A DNA stretch of 64,000 nt from Falsiroseomonas tokyonensis (GCF_019024325.1 NZ_JAFNJS010000006.1:62001-126000), one strand, 5' to 3'; numbered from the stretch's first letter, positions 38,937 to 48,915 are shown. A program made the numbers and translations. Notes: generated by a model from the letters alone, not told the origin.

Positions 38937-39221
38937 TCAGCGCCAGTGGCCGCGGCCGCCGCGATAATGGCCATGGTGGCGGCCGCGGTCCCAGCCGCCA
39001 TGGTGGCGCGGCGGGCCATAGTAGCGGGGCGGCGGCGCGTAATAGGGGCGGTAGACCGGGCGCGGCGCGTAGTAGCGCGGCGGCGGCGGCGCGTAGTAGG
39101 GCTGGGCATAGCCATAGCCGTAGCCATAGCCGCCCACCGGCGTGACATCGGCGGCGACCACGCAGCCGGGCGCGAAGACCAGCGCCGGCAGCAGCAGGAA
39201 CAGGGCACGGAGGCGGCGCAT
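38937..39221 (-). CDS. Tyr/Gly/Pro-rich secreted protein
   Basis: A 94-residue protein with an N-terminal signal (MRRLRALFLLLPALVFAPGC), possibly a lipoprotein, since APGC is a weak lipobox. The mature part is low complexity: GYGYGYGY, many RYY/PYY motifs, then a His/Arg/Gly tail. Similar proteins are abundant in Roseomonas-like genomes but have no known role. It is convergent with xthA. Confidence 0.75.
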   Translation of the reverse strand: MRRLRALFLLLPALVFAPGCVVAADVTPVGGYGYGYGYAQPYYAPPPPRYYAPRPVYRPYYAPPPRYYGPPRHHGGWDRGRHHGHYRGGRGHWR

Positions 39222-39337
39222 GGCGGGGTCTCCCCTGCGGCGGGCCGGTTTCGTCCGGGGGCCCTGCCGCTTGATAGGGAGTTAACCCCCCGCCCATGTC
39301 CGGGTTCGGGCGCGATCGCGGCGCCGCCAAGGCCGTT

Positions 39338-39414
39338 TGCGGCGGAGCCGCCTTAAAGCACCTGCGGCGGCGGCGCCTTAAAGCAGTCTGCGGCGGCGGC
39401 GCCTTAAACCGCTA
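39338..39414. repeat. Three tandem 25-26-bp palindrome-bearing repeats
   Basis: Units at 39338-39362, 39363-39388 and 39389-39414, each starting TGCGGCGG and carrying CCTTAAA about 15 nt in. The first holds GGCGGAGCCGCC, a palindrome. The third runs into the ilvD stop codon. The palindrome differs by one base from the complement of two copies found at 48789-48838. Confidence 0.8.
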
Positions 39415-41130
39415 CTGGTCGGCGTAGATGTGGCCTTCCTCGGCCGCGCCCGGATGCGTCACCGCGCCCTGGGAGGCAGGCCCCACCGTCTGGGCGTATT
39501 TCCACAGCGCGCCGGAGGTATAGAGCGTCTTGCGCGGGGTCCAGGCGGCGCGGCGCGCGGCCATCTCGGACTCGGGCAGCATCACGTCGATGGTGCCGGC
39601 CTCGGCATCGATGACGATGGGATCGCCATTCTTCAGCAGGGCGATCGGGCCGCCCACCGCCGCCTCCGGCCCCACATGGCCGATGCAGAAGCCGCGCGTG
39701 GCGCCGGAGAAGCGGCCATCGGTGATGAGGGCCACCTTGTCGCCCATGCCCTGGCCATAGATGGCGCTGGTGGTCGACAGCATCTCCCGCATCCCCGGGC
39801 CGCCCTTCGGGCCCTCGTAGCGGATGATGATGACGTCGCCGGGCTTGTAGGCGCGCATCTCCACCGCCTTGAAGGCATCCTCCTCGCAATCGAAGCACAG
39901 CGCCGTGCCCTCGAAGCGCAGGGTCTTCATGCCGGCGATCTTCACGATGGCGCCTTCCGGGGCGAGCGAGCCCTTCAGCGAAACCACGCCGCCGATGGGC
40001 GAGATCGGATCGCTGGTCGGGCGCACCACGTCCTGGTCCTTCGGGACGATGACCTCGGCATGGTTCTCGGCCAGCGACTTGCCGGTGACGGTGATGGCGT
40101 CGCCGCGCAAGTAGCCGCCTTCCAGCAGCGCCTTGATGATCACCGGTACGCCGCCGATGTTGAACACGTCCTGCGCGACATAGCGGCCGCCGGGCTTGAG
40201 GTCCGCGATATGCGGCGTGGCGCGCATGATCTCCGCCACGTCATGCAGGTCGAACTTGATGCCGCATTCATGCGCGATGGCCGGCAGGTGCAACGCGGCG
40301 TTGGTGGAACCGCCGGTGGCGCCGACGATGGCGGCCGCGTTGAACAGCGCATCGCGCGTCACGATATCCCGCGGCCGCAGGTTCCTGCGGATCAGTTCCA
40401 CCACGGCGCGGCCGGATTGCACCGCGTAGAAGTCGCGCGATTCGTCGGGCGCCGGGGCGCCGGCGGAACCCGGCAGGGCCAGGCCGATGACCTCGGAAAT
40501 GCAGGCCATGGTATTGGCGGTGAACTGGCCGCCGCAGGCGCCGGCGCCCGGGCAGGCATGCTGCTCCAGCTCCAGCAGGTCGGCATCGGACATATTGCCG
40601 GCGGCGTGCTGGCCCACCGCCTCGAAGACATCCACCACCGTCACGTCGCGGCCACGGAAGCGGCCCGGGCGGATCGAGCCGCCATACATGAAGACGGAGG
40701 GCACGTTCAGCCGCACCATCGCCATCATCACGCCCGGCAGCGACTTGTCGCAGCCGGCCACGCCGACCAGCGCGTCATAGCAATGGCCGCGCATGGTCAG
40801 CTCGATGGAATCGGCGATCACGTCGCGGGACGCCAGGGACGACTTCATGGACTGGTGGCCCATGGCGATGCCGTCGGTCACCGTGATGGTGGTGAATTCG
40901 CGCGGCGTCGCGCCGGCCTCCTTCACGCCGACCTTCACGGACTGCGCCTGGCGGGACAGCGCGATATTGCAGGGCGCGGCCTCGTTCCAGCAGGTGGCGA
41001 CGCCGACGAAGGGCTGGTCGATCTCCTCCTGCGTCAGGCCCATGGCGTAGTAGTAGCTGCGATGCGGCGCGCGTTCCGGGCCCACGGTGGTGTGGCGGCT
41101 CGGCAGCTTGGACTTGTCCCACTTGGTCAT
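39412..41130 (-). CDS. ilvD: Dihydroxy-acid dehydratase
   Basis: A 572-residue Fe-S enzyme of branched-chain amino acid synthesis that dehydrates dihydroxy-acids to 2-keto acids. Cys54 (EAAPCN), Cys127 (AGCDKSLPG) and Cys199 ([14 protein letters not shown]) are the likely cluster ligands, spaced as in [2Fe-2S]/[4Fe-4S] DHADs. The ATG at 41130 gives the usual [15 protein letters not shown]. The stop lies inside a tandem repeat. Confidence 0.96.
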   Translation of the reverse strand: MTKWDKSKLPSRHTTVGPERAPHRSYYYAMGLTQEEIDQPFVGVATCWNEAAPCNIALSRQAQSVKVGVKEAGATPREFTTITVTDGIAMGHQSMKSSLASRDVIADSIELTMRGHCYDALVGVAGCDKSLPGVMMAMVRLNVPSVFMYGGSIRPGRFRGRDVTVVDVFEAVGQHAAGNMSDADLLELEQHACPGAGACGGQFTANTMACISEVIGLALPGSAGAPAPDESRDFYAVQSGRAVVELIRRNLRPRDIVTRDALFNAAAIVGATGGSTNAALHLPAIAHECGIKFDLHDVAEIMRATPHIADLKPGGRYVAQDVFNIGGVPVIIKALLEGGYLRGDAITVTGKSLAENHAEVIVPKDQDVVRPTSDPISPIGGVVSLKGSLAPEGAIVKIAGMKTLRFEGTALCFDCEEDAFKAVEMRAYKPGDVIIIRYEGPKGGPGMREMLSTTSAIYGQGMGDKVALITDGRFSGATRGFCIGHVGPEAAVGGPIALLKNGDPIVIDAEAGTIDVMLPESEMAARRAAWTPRKTLYTSGALWKYAQTVGPASQGAVTHPGAAEEGHIYADQ

Positions 41131-41234
41131 GGTGCGTTTCCCGGCGGTTTGGGATGGGCGTGCCACAGCTTTTCGGGTCCGACCAGGGGAAGATCGTGGT
41201 TTCCGGTGATGGGAGCAGGTTAGGCTGCGTTTCC

Positions 41235-41792
41235 ATGCAGCCCGAAGCGGACCCAGCCAGCCCCTCCATGTCCCGTCCGGACTTCTACGCCTGGGCCCTG
41301 GCCGAGGATCGCGGGCGGCATGAGTTGGTGGAAGGGCGCGTCCAGGCGATGCCCCGCCGCACCGTGGGCCATGCCCGCACCCGCGCCGCGTGCTGGCGCG
41401 CTCTGGCCGAGGCCATCGGCTTGAAAGGGATCGCGGCCGAGGTGCTGATGGGCTCTGCCGTCGAGATCGGTGAGGCGACGGTGCATGTGCCTGATCTGGT
41501 GGTCGCGGCCGGACCGCCGCTGCCGGGCGATGCGATCGCCGTGCCGAACCCTGTCGTGGTGGTGGAGATCGCCTCAGTCGGCAGAGTTGATCTGTCGAGA
41601 AAGCTTGTCGACTACCTCAGCACCTCCTCGATCCGCCACTACCTGGTCCTGCTGCCGGATACGCGCATCCTGGTGCATCACCGCAGGGCCGAGGACGGCA
41701 CCATCCAATCGGCCATCCTGCGGGAGGGCTTGCTCACCCTGGACCCGCCCGGCCTGAAGGTCGCGGTGGAGGCGTTGTTTCCGAAGGCCTGA
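41235..41792 (+). CDS. Uma2 family putative endonuclease (DUF820)
   Basis: A 185-residue protein of the Uma2/DUF820 family, which has a PD-(D/E)xK nuclease-like fold. [12 protein letters not shown], the Asp in VHVPDLVV, and [20 protein letters not shown] (Glu plus Lys) fit the active site pattern. Function is unproven in this family. Starts at 41235 and 41268 are both plausible; 41268 would begin at MSRPDFYAW, where the fold usually starts. Divergent from ilvD. Confidence 0.8.
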   Translation: MQPEADPASPSMSRPDFYAWALAEDRGRHELVEGRVQAMPRRTVGHARTRAACWRALAEAIGLKGIAAEVLMGSAVEIGEATVHVPDLVVAAGPPLPGDAIAVPNPVVVVEIASVGRVDLSRKLVDYLSTSSIRHYLVLLPDTRILVHHRRAEDGTIQSAILREGLLTLDPPGLKVAVEALFPKA

Positions 41793-41795
41793 GGC

Positions 41796-41984
41796 TCACC
41801 CCAGCGCCAGCAGGAACCCCACGCCCAGCACCAGCCCGACCACCGCCCCCAGCCCCTGCGCCTGGGCCCGGTTCAGCCGCAGCCCGGCCACCACCCGTCC
41901 CGGCAGCACCGCGGCAAACAGCCAGACGGGCACCGAGAACACCACGATGGCCGCCAGCAGCTTCAGCGTGCCGGGTTCCAGCAT
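41796..41984 (-). CDS. Small hypothetical membrane protein
   Basis: A 62-residue protein with two hydrophobic helices (about 8-28 and 44-61). No family was recognised. Its ATG at 41984 lies 2 nt after the valS stop, so it is probably co-transcribed with and coupled to valS. It is convergent with the Uma2 gene. Confidence 0.65.
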   Translation of the reverse strand: MLEPGTLKLLAAIVVFSVPVWLFAAVLPGRVVAGLRLNRAQAQGLGAVVGLVLGVGFLLALG

Positions 41985-41986
41985 GC

Positions 41987-44668
41987 TCAGCCCGCGATCC
42001 GGGCCAAGGCCGCGTCCAGCCGCGCCATCTCCGCCTGGAAGGCGGCGAGGCGTTCGCGGTTCTCCTCCACCACCTCCTCCTTCGCCCGCGCCACGAAATC
42101 GGCATTCCCGAGCTTGGCCAGCACCTTGCCGGCCTCCGCCTCCGCCTTGGCGCGGGCCTGGCCGAGGCGGGTGCGTTCGGCCGAGAGGTCGATGACATCG
42201 GCCAGCGGCAGCATCACCGTCGCCTCCCCCACCACCACCTGCGCCACGCCCTTGGGCACGGCGCCTTCCAGCGGCCGCACCTCGGTGGCACGGGCCATGC
42301 GGCGGATCACCTCGATCCAGGCCTCGGCCCGGGCGAGCGTGGTGCCGGAGGCGCCGGAGAGCAGCAGCGGCACGGTGATGGAGGGCGGCACGTTCATCTC
42401 GGACCGCACGCCGCGCACTTCGCCGATCAGCTTGACCAGCCAGTCCAGCTCCTCCCGCGCCGCCTCGGCATCGGTCACCGGCACGGCTCCGGGCCATTCG
42501 GCGCGGATCAGGGTGCATTCGGCGCCATAGCCGAATTCGGCGTGCAGGGCCTCAGTCATGAAGGGCATGGCCGGGTGCAGCAGTTTGAGAATCGTTCCGA
42601 AGACATGCTGGGCGGCGCCCTTCACCTCGTCCTTGGCGGGGCCATCGGGGCCGTTGAGGACGGGCTTGGCGAATTCCAGGAACCAGTCGCAGAAGCTGCC
42701 CCAGACGAAGCGGTAGCTTGCGCCGGCATATTCGTCGAACCGGAAGGCCTCCAGCGCCGCCGTGGCCTCCGCCACCGCCCGGTTGGACCCATCCAGGATC
42801 CACCGCGCCAGCGGCGTCCTGGCGGATGCCGGATCGAAGGCGGGATCCGCCTTGATCCCGTTCATCTCCAGGAAGCGCGCGGCGTTCCAGATCTTGGTGC
42901 CGAAGGACCGGAAATCCTCGACGCGCTTGCGGCCGAGCTTCACGTCGCGGCCGGGGCCGGTGAGCGAGGCGATGGTGAAGCGCAGCGCGTCCGTGCCATA
43001 GGCCTCGATCAGCTCCAGGGGGTCCATGACGTTCCCCTTGGACTTCGACATCTTCTGGCCCTTCTCGTCGCGGACCAGGCCGTGGATGTAGACCTTCTGG
43101 AAGGGCACCCGGCCATCCATGAAGTGCAGGCCCATCATCATCATCCGGGCGACCCAGAAGAAGATGATGTCGAAGCCCGTCACCAGCACATCGCCCGGAT
43201 AATACTTTTCCAACTCGGGCGTCTGGTTCGGCCAACCGAGCGTCGAGAAGGGCCAGAGCGCCGAGCTGAACCAGGTGTCCAGCACATCGGGGTCGCGCAC
43301 CAGCTCCACGTCCCGGCCAAACTTGGCCTTCGCAGCGGCGCGGGCCTCCTCCTCGGTCTTGGCCACAAAAACCTCGCCATCCGGCGCGTACCAGGCGGGG
43401 ATCTGGTGGCCCCACCAGAGCTGGCGGGACACGCACCAGGGCTGGATGTCGCGCATCCAGGCGAAGAAGGTGTTTTCCCACTGCCTTGGCACAAAGACGG
43501 TCTGGCCGGTCTCCACCGCCTTGATCGCCGGCTGCGCCAGCGTCTTGGCGTCGACATACCACTGCATGGTCAGCCGCGGCTCGATCGGCACGCCGGAGCG
43601 GTCGCCATGCGGCACCTGGTTCACATGCGGCTCCACCGCCGCCAGCAGTTCCATCTCCTCCAGCTTGGCGACGATCGCCTTCCGGGCGGCGAAGCGGTCC
43701 TGGCCTTCCAGGCTGCGGACGAAGGCGTCCTCCGCCCAGGGGCCGGGAATCTCGGCCAGCGTCACCTTGGCATCGGCATCGAGCACGGAGGGGCTGGCCA
43801 GGCCGTGCCGCTTGCCGACCTCGAAGTCGTTGAAGTCATGCGCGGGGGTGATCTTCACCGCGCCGGTACCCTTCTCGGGATCGGAATAGGCATCCGCCAC
43901 GATGGGAATGCGCCGTCCGGTCAGCGGCAGGACCAGGAATTTGCCGACCAGGTCGGCGTAGCGGGCATCCTCGGGATGCACCGCGACGGCCGTATCGCCC
44001 AGCATCGTCTCCGGCCGGGTCGTCGCCACGGTGACAAAACGGCCCGGCTCGCCCTCGACCGGATAGCGCAGGTGCCAGATGCTACCCTTCACCTCCCGGC
44101 TCTCGACCTCAAGGTCCGAGATCGCGGTCTGGAACACCGGATCCCAGTTCACCAGGCGCTTGTCGCGATACAGCAGGCCCTGGCTGTACAGCGTGACGAA
44201 GACTTCGCGGACGGCCTCGGACAGGCCCTCATCCATGGTGAAGCGCTCGCGCGGCCAGTCCAGGCTGGCACCCAGGCGGCGCAGCTGGCGGGTGATGGTG
44301 CCGCCGGATTCGCGCTTCCATTCCCAGACATTGGCGAGAAAAGCCTCGCGCCCCATCTCCCGCCGCTTCAGCCCCTGCGAGGCGAGCAGCCGCTCCACCA
44401 CCATCTGCGTCGCAATGCCCGCATGGTCCGTGCCCGGCTGCCACAGCGCGTCGCGCCCCTGCATCCGCCGGAAGCGGGTCAGGATGTCCTGCACCGTCAT
44501 GGTCAGCGCGTGGCCGATATGCAGGCTGCCCGTGACATTGGGCGGCGGGATCATGATGGTGAAGGGCTTTTTCGAATTCTCGGGATGCGCCGCGAAGGCG
44601 CCGGAATCCTCCCAGCCCTGATACAGGCGGGGTTCGATGGCGGCGTGGTCGAAGGTCTTGTCGAGCAT
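41987..44668 (-). CDS. valS: Valyl-tRNA synthetase
   Basis: An 893-residue class I synthetase. The HIGH motif is in PPPNVTGSLHIGHAL and the KMSKS motif in GQKMSKSKGNVMDP. The editing domain lies between them, and a C-terminal coiled coil (about 830-893, ERTRLGQARAKAEAEAGKVLAKLG) is present. The ATG at 44668 with GGGAAGGGA upstream is used; the longer open frame has no support. It charges tRNA-Val. Confidence 0.97.
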   Translation of the reverse strand: MLDKTFDHAAIEPRLYQGWEDSGAFAAHPENSKKPFTIMIPPPNVTGSLHIGHALTMTVQDILTRFRRMQGRDALWQPGTDHAGIATQMVVERLLASQGLKRREMGREAFLANVWEWKRESGGTITRQLRRLGASLDWPRERFTMDEGLSEAVREVFVTLYSQGLLYRDKRLVNWDPVFQTAISDLEVESREVKGSIWHLRYPVEGEPGRFVTVATTRPETMLGDTAVAVHPEDARYADLVGKFLVLPLTGRRIPIVADAYSDPEKGTGAVKITPAHDFNDFEVGKRHGLASPSVLDADAKVTLAEIPGPWAEDAFVRSLEGQDRFAARKAIVAKLEEMELLAAVEPHVNQVPHGDRSGVPIEPRLTMQWYVDAKTLAQPAIKAVETGQTVFVPRQWENTFFAWMRDIQPWCVSRQLWWGHQIPAWYAPDGEVFVAKTEEEARAAAKAKFGRDVELVRDPDVLDTWFSSALWPFSTLGWPNQTPELEKYYPGDVLVTGFDIIFFWVARMMMMGLHFMDGRVPFQKVYIHGLVRDEKGQKMSKSKGNVMDPLELIEAYGTDALRFTIASLTGPGRDVKLGRKRVEDFRSFGTKIWNAARFLEMNGIKADPAFDPASARTPLARWILDGSNRAVAEATAALEAFRFDEYAGASYRFVWGSFCDWFLEFAKPVLNGPDGPAKDEVKGAAQHVFGTILKLLHPAMPFMTEALHAEFGYGAECTLIRAEWPGAVPVTDAEAAREELDWLVKLIGEVRGVRSEMNVPPSITVPLLLSGASGTTLARAEAWIEVIRRMARATEVRPLEGAVPKGVAQVVVGEATVMLPLADVIDLSAERTRLGQARAKAEAEAGKVLAKLGNADFVARAKEEVVEENRERLAAFQAEMARLDAALARIAG

Positions 44669-44766
44669 GCGGCATCCCTTCCCCGCCGGCCCGCTTCCGT
44701 CAAGGGCCGGCTGGACGCCGCCCGGCCCGCGGCCCATAGGATTCAGCCGGGAATGGAGACGAAGCC

Positions 44767-45741
44767 ATGCACAAGATCGGTCGCCGTCCGCTGCTGGCGG
44801 GACTCGCGGGCGCCACCCTCGCCGCCCCTGCCCTGGGTCAGCCGGCCTGGCCGAACGGCCCCATCCGCATCATCGTCCCCTTCCCGCCCGGCGGTTCCGT
44901 GGACACCATCACCCGCCTGCTGCAGCCGCGCCTCAGCGCGGAACTCGGCCAGCCGGTGGTGATCGAGAACCGGCCCGGCGCTTCCGGCGCGCTCGGCACC
45001 GCCGCCGCCGCGCGTTCAGCGCCGGATGGCAACACCTGGGTGACCGTCTTCGACAGCCACGCGGTGAATCCCTCCTTCATCAGCAATCTCGGCTTCGACG
45101 CGAAGCGGGACCTGGTGCCGGTGATGCAGATCGGCGCCGCGCCCATGCTGATCACCACCCACAATTCCCGCCCCTGGCAGAAGCTGGAGGAGGTGATCAC
45201 GGCGGCCAAGGCGGCGCCGGATACCATCACCTATGGCAGCATCGGCGTCGGCAGCCTCTCGCACCTGACCATGTCCCTGATGCAGCAGCGCGGCGGCTTC
45301 AAGATGGTCCATGTGCCCTATCGCGGCGGCGGCCCGATGAGCGCGGCAGCCGCGGCCGGCGAGCTCGACCTGCCGATGGCCAGCAATGCCGGCCTCGGCG
45401 GCCAGGTCGGCCAGTCGCTGCGCCCCCTGGCGCAGACCGGCGGCCGCCGCTCGCCCCTGTTCCCGGACCTGCCGACGGTGGCCGAATCCGGCGTGCCGGG
45501 CATCGATGCCCAGGCCTGGTGGGCGGTGCTCGGCCGCGCCGGCACGCCGGAGCCGATCCTGCGCCGCTTCCACGCCGCACTGGCCAAGGCGCTGGAGGTG
45601 CCGGAGGTGCGTGCCCGGCTGGCGAATCCGATGGGGGTGGAGATCGTCGCCTCGACGCCCGAGGATTTCGGCCGATTCCTCGACACCCAGATGGAGACCT
45701 GGGCGGCGGTGATCCGCGACAACAACATCAAGCCGGACTGA
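44767..45741 (+). CDS. Bug-type tripartite tricarboxylate receptor protein
   Basis: A 324-residue periplasmic binding protein of the Bug (TctC) family, which takes up tricarboxylates or other small organic acids. A signal peptide (MHKIGRRPLLAGLAGATLAAPALG, with a twin Arg) is followed by IRIIVPFPPGGSVDTI, a family signature, VIENRPGASG and PYRGGGPMSAA. No TctA/TctB membrane genes are beside it. Bug proteins often stand alone. Divergent from valS, 98 nt apart. Confidence 0.92.
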   Translation: MHKIGRRPLLAGLAGATLAAPALGQPAWPNGPIRIIVPFPPGGSVDTITRLLQPRLSAELGQPVVIENRPGASGALGTAAAARSAPDGNTWVTVFDSHAVNPSFISNLGFDAKRDLVPVMQIGAAPMLITTHNSRPWQKLEEVITAAKAAPDTITYGSIGVGSLSHLTMSLMQQRGGFKMVHVPYRGGGPMSAAAAAGELDLPMASNAGLGGQVGQSLRPLAQTGGRRSPLFPDLPTVAESGVPGIDAQAWWAVLGRAGTPEPILRRFHAALAKALEVPEVRARLANPMGVEIVASTPEDFGRFLDTQMETWAAVIRDNNIKPD

Positions 45742-45759
45742 AAGCCCGGCCCGGCGGGA

Positions 45760-46365
45760 TCAGGGCGCGGCGCGCCCGATCACGCGCTCGATCTCGACGC
45801 GCACCAGCCGCTCCACCAGCGGCGGCAGGTGCTGGTCGAGCCAGGCCTTCAGCAGCGGGCGGATCTCCTCCCGCACCACATCCTCGATCGAGGGGCCGCC
45901 CCGGGTGACCGTCGCGGCACGTTCCTCCGCCACGCTGCGCAACAACGTCGCGAGCGTCGCCGTGGTGGCGGCGGCCACCGCCGGGGCGATCAGCCCTTCC
46001 GCCGCGGACATCACATTGGCGACCGTCATCGGCGGCTCGGGCTCCGGCGAGGGCGGCGGGCCAGGCGGCGGGGGGGACAGCAGCTCGGGCGCCGCGGCCT
46101 GGACCGGCGCGGGCTCCGGTTCCGGCTCCGGCCCGGGCTCGGCTTCCGCTTCCTCCGCCGCCGCAGGCTCCGCCGCCGGCGGGGCGGCGACCAGCATCGC
46201 CTCGGTCAGGTCCAGCGGCTCGAACTCGGCATTGGGATCGGTCGGCTTGGCCGCACCCTCCTGCGCCTCGTCCTCGTTCAGGATGCGGCGGATCGAGGCG
46301 AGGATGTCATCCATCGCCGGATCATTGCCCGCGCCCGGCCGGCCGGGCTGGCCCGCCCCGCTCAT
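45760..46365 (-). CDS. popZ: PopZ-type polar organizing protein (DUF2497)
   Basis: A 201-residue protein. The N-terminus DDILASIRRILNEDE and the C-terminal helices EDVVREEIRPLLKAWLDQHLPPLVERLVRVEIERV match PopZ/DUF2497. Between them is an acidic Pro/Glu/Ala linker (about 60-110). PopZ forms a matrix at the cell pole and anchors the chromosome origin through ParB. Between tolC (3 nt before) and valS, the usual alphaproteobacterial context, though a Bug gene on the opposite strand now separates it from valS. Confidence 0.88.
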   Translation of the reverse strand: MSGAGQPGRPGAGNDPAMDDILASIRRILNEDEAQEGAAKPTDPNAEFEPLDLTEAMLVAAPPAAEPAAAEEAEAEPGPEPEPEPAPVQAAAPELLSPPPPGPPPSPEPEPPMTVANVMSAAEGLIAPAVAAATTATLATLLRSVAEERAATVTRGGPSIEDVVREEIRPLLKAWLDQHLPPLVERLVRVEIERVIGRAAP

Positions 46366-46368
46366 GCC

Positions 46369-47766
46369 TCAGCGTCCCCGGTCGGCGTAGTCGCCGAAGC
46401 CAATCCAGCGGTTCCGCACCTCGCGGTAATAGGCCTCCATGTCATAGATCTGCACCGGCAGGCTGAGGTCCCGCGCGGTGAGCCGCCCGACGGACGCCGC
46501 CAGGCTGTGGGACGCCGTGATCACATTGGCCAGGGCGCGCACCAGGCTGACGCGGGCATTCAGCAGTTCCTGCTCCGCATTCAGCACATCGAGCGTGGTG
46601 CGGCTGCCGACGATCGCCTCCCGCTGCACGCCGTCCAGCGCGATCTCGGCGGCGCGGATCTGGGCGCGGACGCTGTCCACCTGGGCGCGGGCGGCGTTCA
46701 GCGTCTCCCAGGCCGAGGTCGCCTGCTGCGTCGCCTGCCGGCGCTGGTCATCCACCACCTGCCGCGCCTGCTGCGCCGACTGCCGGGCCTGGCGCACCTG
46801 AGCATATTCGGCGCCGCCCTGGTACAGCGGCACGGTCAGGTTCGCCGTCACCTGCGTGCCGTTCAGCCGCGTATCAACGGTGGAGGTGGAGTTGTCGTTG
46901 CGGAAGGTGGAGCCGGTGACGCTGACCTGCGGCAGCAGGCTGGCGAAGTTCACATCCACCAGGTCGCGCGCCGCGGCCTCGTCGAACAGGGCGGCGACCA
47001 CGTTCGGATTGTTCTGCCCGGCCAGCGTGCCGGCCTCCGCCGCCGTGGCCAGCGGCACGCGCAGCGGCTGCGGTGCCACCAGCGCGCGCGGCGGCTGGCC
47101 GACGAGGCGGGAGAAGGTGGCGCGGGACTGCTGCAGCCGCCCCTCGGCATCGGCGCGGGAGGCGCGGGTGCCGGCCAGGCGGCTTTCCGCCTGGGCCACG
47201 TCCGTGCGGGTGATCTCGCCCACCCGGAAGCGCTCATTCGTCGCCTGCAGCTGGCGGGTCAGCACCTGCTCGTTGTTGATATTGAGGCGGACCTCCTCCT
47301 GGTCCCGGATCACCGCGACATAGGCGTTCACCGTATCCGACAGCACCTGCTGTTCCGTCGCCAGCAGCCGGGCGCGCTGCGCCAGCACCTGGTTCTCCGC
47401 CCGGCGGGTGGAGGCCACGGTGCGGCCGCCGCGATAGATCGGCTGCGTGACGGAGGCCTGGTTCGAGACGATGTCCCGCGACCGCCAGGGGGAGGTGACA
47501 CGATCGCCCGCATTGGTCGAGGTGGTGGCCTGGCCGACGCCGGTCGCGATCTGCACCGTGGGCCGCCAGCCCGACAGCGCCTGGGGCACATTCTCATCCA
47601 CCGCGCGCAGCTGGGCGCGGGCGGCCTGCAGCGTTGGGTTGTTGGAATAGGCGAGCGCCAGCGCCTCCTGCAACGACTGGGCGGCGGCTGGGCGGTGGCT
47701 GGCCACCAGGGCGGCGGGCGCCATCAGCAGCGCGGAAAGCGCGAAAGCGGGGCGGGAGAAGATCAT
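46369..47766 (-). CDS. tolC: TolC family outer membrane efflux protein
   Basis: A 465-residue outer membrane channel of type I secretion and efflux. A signal peptide (MIFSRPAFALSALLMAPAALVASHRPAAAQ) precedes two tandem repeats of helix-rich OEP domains. LQEALALAYSNNPTLQAARAQLRAVDE and VGSRTTLDVLNAEQELLNARVSLVRA are typical. The ATG at 47766 gives the signal peptide. Located between pcm and popZ, a conserved alphaproteobacterial order. Confidence 0.94.
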   Translation of the reverse strand: MIFSRPAFALSALLMAPAALVASHRPAAAQSLQEALALAYSNNPTLQAARAQLRAVDENVPQALSGWRPTVQIATGVGQATTSTNAGDRVTSPWRSRDIVSNQASVTQPIYRGGRTVASTRRAENQVLAQRARLLATEQQVLSDTVNAYVAVIRDQEEVRLNINNEQVLTRQLQATNERFRVGEITRTDVAQAESRLAGTRASRADAEGRLQQSRATFSRLVGQPPRALVAPQPLRVPLATAAEAGTLAGQNNPNVVAALFDEAAARDLVDVNFASLLPQVSVTGSTFRNDNSTSTVDTRLNGTQVTANLTVPLYQGGAEYAQVRQARQSAQQARQVVDDQRRQATQQATSAWETLNAARAQVDSVRAQIRAAEIALDGVQREAIVGSRTTLDVLNAEQELLNARVSLVRALANVITASHSLAASVGRLTARDLSLPVQIYDMEAYYREVRNRWIGFGDYADRGR

Positions 47767-47902
47767 CGGTCGGCGGCTCCTACTGCCCGCGCGGCGGGGC
47801 GGGTGGACCAGCATGCAGTCTTGGTCGCGGTCTTGGTCTCGGCCACAGGCCAGCCACGGCGCCTTGCGCATCCGCCGATGCCAGGGCTCGGCGGCCTCAG
47901 CA

Positions 47903-48640
47903 TCAGAAGACGAAGCCCGGCGCCGGCTGGAACTGCGGCAGGGGCAGCGTGGCGCAATCGAAGGCATCCGTCACGCTGAAGCTGCCACCCTGCCGCAGCC
48001 CCCAGACGGCGCGGGAGGCCTGGCCGCGCTCGGCGGCGGCCAGCACCGTCACCAGCCGGCCGCCTTCGGCCAGCTGGGCGGCGAGGGACTCGGGCACGGT
48101 GGGCACCTGCCCCTCGATCAGGATGGCGTCATAGGGGGCGCCGGCGGCATGGCCCTCGGCCGGGTCGGCCTGCACCAGGGTCACCGCTCCGGCCGGCAGC
48201 AGGGCGGACCAGGCGCGCCGGGCGAGGCCCGCCAGCACCGCATCCGATTCGATGGCGACCACGCGCGCGCCGCAGGTGGCGGCGACGGCCGCGGCGTAGC
48301 CGGTGCCGGCGCCCAGCACCAGCATGCGGTCGCCCTCACGCAGCCGCAGCAGCTGCAGCAGGCGGGCGATCACCATCGGCTCGATCAGCGCGCGGCCGCC
48401 GGGCAGGCGCACATCCTCATCGGCATAGGCCAACGGGGCCAGGTGCGGCGGCAGGAAGGCCTCCCGCGGCAGGCGGCCCATGGCGGCCAGCAGCGCCGGA
48501 TCCGTCACCTTGTTCGGCCGCAGCTGGCCATCCACCATGAAGCGTCGCGCCGCCGCCATGGCATCCGCCGCATCCGCTGCCGCAGTCTTCGAGGGGGTCG
48601 CCGCCGCGCGATCCAGGTCCATCATCGCCGCCTTATCCAT
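47903..48640 (-). CDS. pcm: Protein-L-isoaspartate O-methyltransferase family
   Basis: A 245-residue SAM methyltransferase. MVDGQLRPNKVTDPALLAAMGRLPREAFLP fits the PCMT family of repair enzymes, and the SAM motif is LVLGAGTGYAAA (107-118), with DAILIEGQVPTVPE later. Pcm enzymes methylate damaged isoaspartyl residues. It precedes tolC with 136 nt between. The ATG at 48640 gives MDKAAMMDL; the second Met or third Met are alternatives. Confidence 0.85.
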   Translation of the reverse strand: MDKAAMMDLDRAAATPSKTAAADAADAMAAARRFMVDGQLRPNKVTDPALLAAMGRLPREAFLPPHLAPLAYADEDVRLPGGRALIEPMVIARLLQLLRLREGDRMLVLGAGTGYAAAVAATCGARVVAIESDAVLAGLARRAWSALLPAGAVTLVQADPAEGHAAGAPYDAILIEGQVPTVPESLAAQLAEGGRLVTVLAAAERGQASRAVWGLRQGGSFSVTDAFDCATLPLPQFQPAPGFVF

Positions 48641-48788
48641 GCCGCGCTTATACGGGTCCGCCCGCCGGTGGCCAAGCACCGCTTCGGCGACGCAGCATCG
48701 GACCACCACACGGCCAAGACGTTGAGGAAGCCTTGACCGGACGCTTGACCGCCGCCGCGCCCTGCCGGATAGAGGCGCCGCTCCTGGG

Positions 48789-48838
48789 TGCGGCTCCGCC
48801 GCATTTTGGAGTTAGCTTCACGGTGCGGCTCCGCCGCA
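48789..48838. repeat. Two copies of a 15-bp palindrome, REP-like
   Basis: TGCGGCTCCGCCGCA occurs at 48789-48803 and 48824-48838. Each copy is a near-perfect palindrome (odd centre), and both lie in the 204-nt spacer between pcm and tRNA-Cys. A closely related copy in reverse is found after ilvD (39338). Confidence 0.8.
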
Positions 48839-48844
48839 CCTTGG

Positions 48845-48915
48845 GGCCGCGTGGCAGAGTGGTGATGCAGCGGACTGCAAATCCGTATATGCCGGTTCGA
48901 TTCCGGCCGCGGCCT
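48845..48915 (+). tRNA. tRNA-Cys(GCA)
   Basis: A 71-nt tRNA. The acceptor stem GGCCGCG/CGCGGCC is perfect, the T stem-loop is GCCGG-TTCGATT-CCGGC, and the anticodon loop CTGCAAA gives GCA. The discriminator is T, as in tRNA-Cys. CCA is not encoded. Confidence 0.96.
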
